Of a stretch of 14,651 nt of DNA, positions 14,062 to 14,651 are shown piece by piece. The DNA lies in NCBI GenBank assembly GCA_017553635.1, contig JAFZKN010000001.1, positions 1-14,651 on the forward strand, read 5' to 3'. Source of the DNA: Treponema sp. Lineage in GTDB: Bacteria > Spirochaetota > Spirochaetia > Treponematales > Treponemataceae. Position numbers and translations under genes: made by a program. Under the pieces are notes generated by a model. That model saw only the letters and a program-made list of their open reading frames with translations. It did not search any database and was not told the origin of the DNA. Positions within the stretch are counted from its first letter, which is position 1; each line of letters opens with the position of its first letter.

Positions 14062-14523
14062 TTAAAATACTGTTGTCTCTGAATCCTCTTTTGTTTTTTC
14101 AAGAGCCTGCATTGCAAGATTTTTTTTCTCCTCAAGCTCCTTGCTGTCGATATTTTCATCGACAGCAACTTCTGAATCATTGTTACCATTAAGTCTCGGT
14201 TTAAATTCAACTTTTTCTGCGATAATAGTAACCCGACTGGCATTCTTTCCATCATCCGTCTTCCATCTGTTCTGCTTAATTCTACCAATTACACTTACAC
14301 CACGACCTTTTTGACTGAACTTTGCACAGATTTCAGCAAGTTTCCCGAAAGTCTCAACATCAAAATAAGAAACTTCGTCTACAAATTCATCGGAATTAGC
14401 CTTTTTGTAGTAATGGTTTACCGCAATAGGAAGCCTGCAAACAGGATAACCGTGAGCTGTTGTTTTAAATTCCACATTCTGAGTGATGTTACCTTCAACA
14501 ATTAAACAATTGATATTGTTCAT
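14062..14523 (-). CDS. ssb: single-stranded DNA-binding protein
   Basis: SSB coats single-stranded DNA during replication, repair and recombination. The start at 14523 (MNNINCLIVEGNIT) is chosen because GAGG (14533-14530) lies six bases upstream and the OB-fold begins at once; an upstream in-frame ATG at 14565 would add 14 residues through that site. The 153 residues show the OB-fold over 1-107, with PVCRLPIAVN, SYFDVETFGKLAEIC, GRGVSVIGRIKQNRW and ASRVTIIAEKVEF. The tail (108-153) is acidic and charged. It ends in EDSETTVF rather than the common DDDIPF-like tip that recruits partner proteins; only the final phenylalanine and some acidity are kept. An inverted repeat lies upstream at 14573-14594. 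Confidence 0.93.
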   Translation of the reverse strand: MNNINCLIVEGNITQNVEFKTTAHGYPVCRLPIAVNHYYKKANSDEFVDEVSYFDVETFGKLAEICAKFSQKGRGVSVIGRIKQNRWKTDDGKNASRVTIIAEKVEFKPRLNGNNDSEVAVDENIDSKELEEKKNLAMQALEKTKEDSETTVF

Positions 14524-14572
14524 AAAAAACCTCGTATAGATAAATTCTAGATGCCGGCCGGGCAAAAAGTTT

Positions 14573-14594
14573 TGTCTGACTCAATTGCCAGACA
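14573..14594. promoter_or_regulatory. inverted repeat upstream of ssb
   Basis: TGTCTG (14573-14578) and CAGACA (14589-14594) are perfect reverse complements; a further C-G pair inside, after one mismatch, leaves a six-base centre, TCAATT. On the minus strand it sits directly after TATATA/TATGAT sequences (14605-14595), about 50 bases before the ssb ATG, where an operator would be expected. No convincing -35 was found, and the element does not match the LexA boxes I know. Confidence 0.4.
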
Positions 14595-14651
14595 TATATA
14601 TCATACGGGAGTTAATGATTTTTACTCGCAAAAAAATGAAAAAAAATAAAA

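Noticed and set aside
14524..14565. Upstream ATG extending ssb by 14 residues
   Set aside because: The extension contains the GAGG ribosome binding site of the inner ATG and is unlike SSB N-termini.
1..14651. tRNA, rRNA, 4.5S RNA, insertion sequences, CRISPR arrays
   Set aside because: All intergenic gaps are shorter than about 170 bases and were read by eye; no cloverleaf, direct-repeat array, transposase or terminal inverted repeats were seen.

Overview
The window looks like chromosomal DNA from a low-GC spirochaete, most likely a Treponema of the gut or rumen type. The main reasons are the 1113-residue protein with a spirochaete-type flagellar-collar architecture, the secreted DUF2259-type protein, the tandem glycogen-binding-like secreted protein, and AT-rich codon use with many AAA, GAA, CTT and ATT codons. 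No species can be assigned from the sequence alone. Most of the window is dense housekeeping and envelope genes. There are no tRNA or rRNA genes, insertion sequences or CRISPR arrays that I can see, and no gene-free stretch longer than about 170 bases. Layout, left to right. The 3' end of an RHS-core gene (2-340) stops at the point where a variable toxin tail would normally begin. Next is a likely operon, ndk-gpsA-ffh (441-3363): nucleotide balance, glycerol-3-phosphate supply for phospholipids, and co-translational protein targeting. Convergent to ffh, only 3 bases away, is a secreted protein with two glycogen-binding-like E-set domains (complement 3367-4116). A strong extended -10 promoter and a 15-pair leader hairpin then precede a large membrane-anchored TPR protein, probably the flagellar collar component FlcA (4286-7627). 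It is followed 32 bases later by a dolichol/phytol-kinase-like membrane enzyme (7660-8277). Next come an unrecognised eight-helix membrane protein on the minus strand (8316-9137), a secreted DUF2259-type protein (9303-10004), an unrecognised 150-residue minus-strand protein (10024-10476), and a cysteine-rich exported protein with a lamin-tail-like domain (10595-11635). The window closes with a U32-family peptidase/RNA hydroxylation-type protein (11709-13943) and ssb on the minus strand (14062-14523). How the parts work together: the envelope theme is strong. FlcA, the lipid-kinase-like enzyme, the membrane protein and three exported proteins surround a few core information-processing genes. 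The most interesting cross-cutting signal is in the non-coding DNA. Several genes (ndk, the 10476 gene, the 9137 gene and possibly the U32 gene) have -10 elements that place the transcription start within 0-6 bases of the start codon and have no Shine-Dalgarno sequence, so they look leaderless. By contrast, flcA, the DUF2259 gene and the 10595 gene have longer leaders that contain hairpins. I found no convincing new multi-gene defence or mobile system. The RHS remnant at the left edge is the only sign of accessory DNA.
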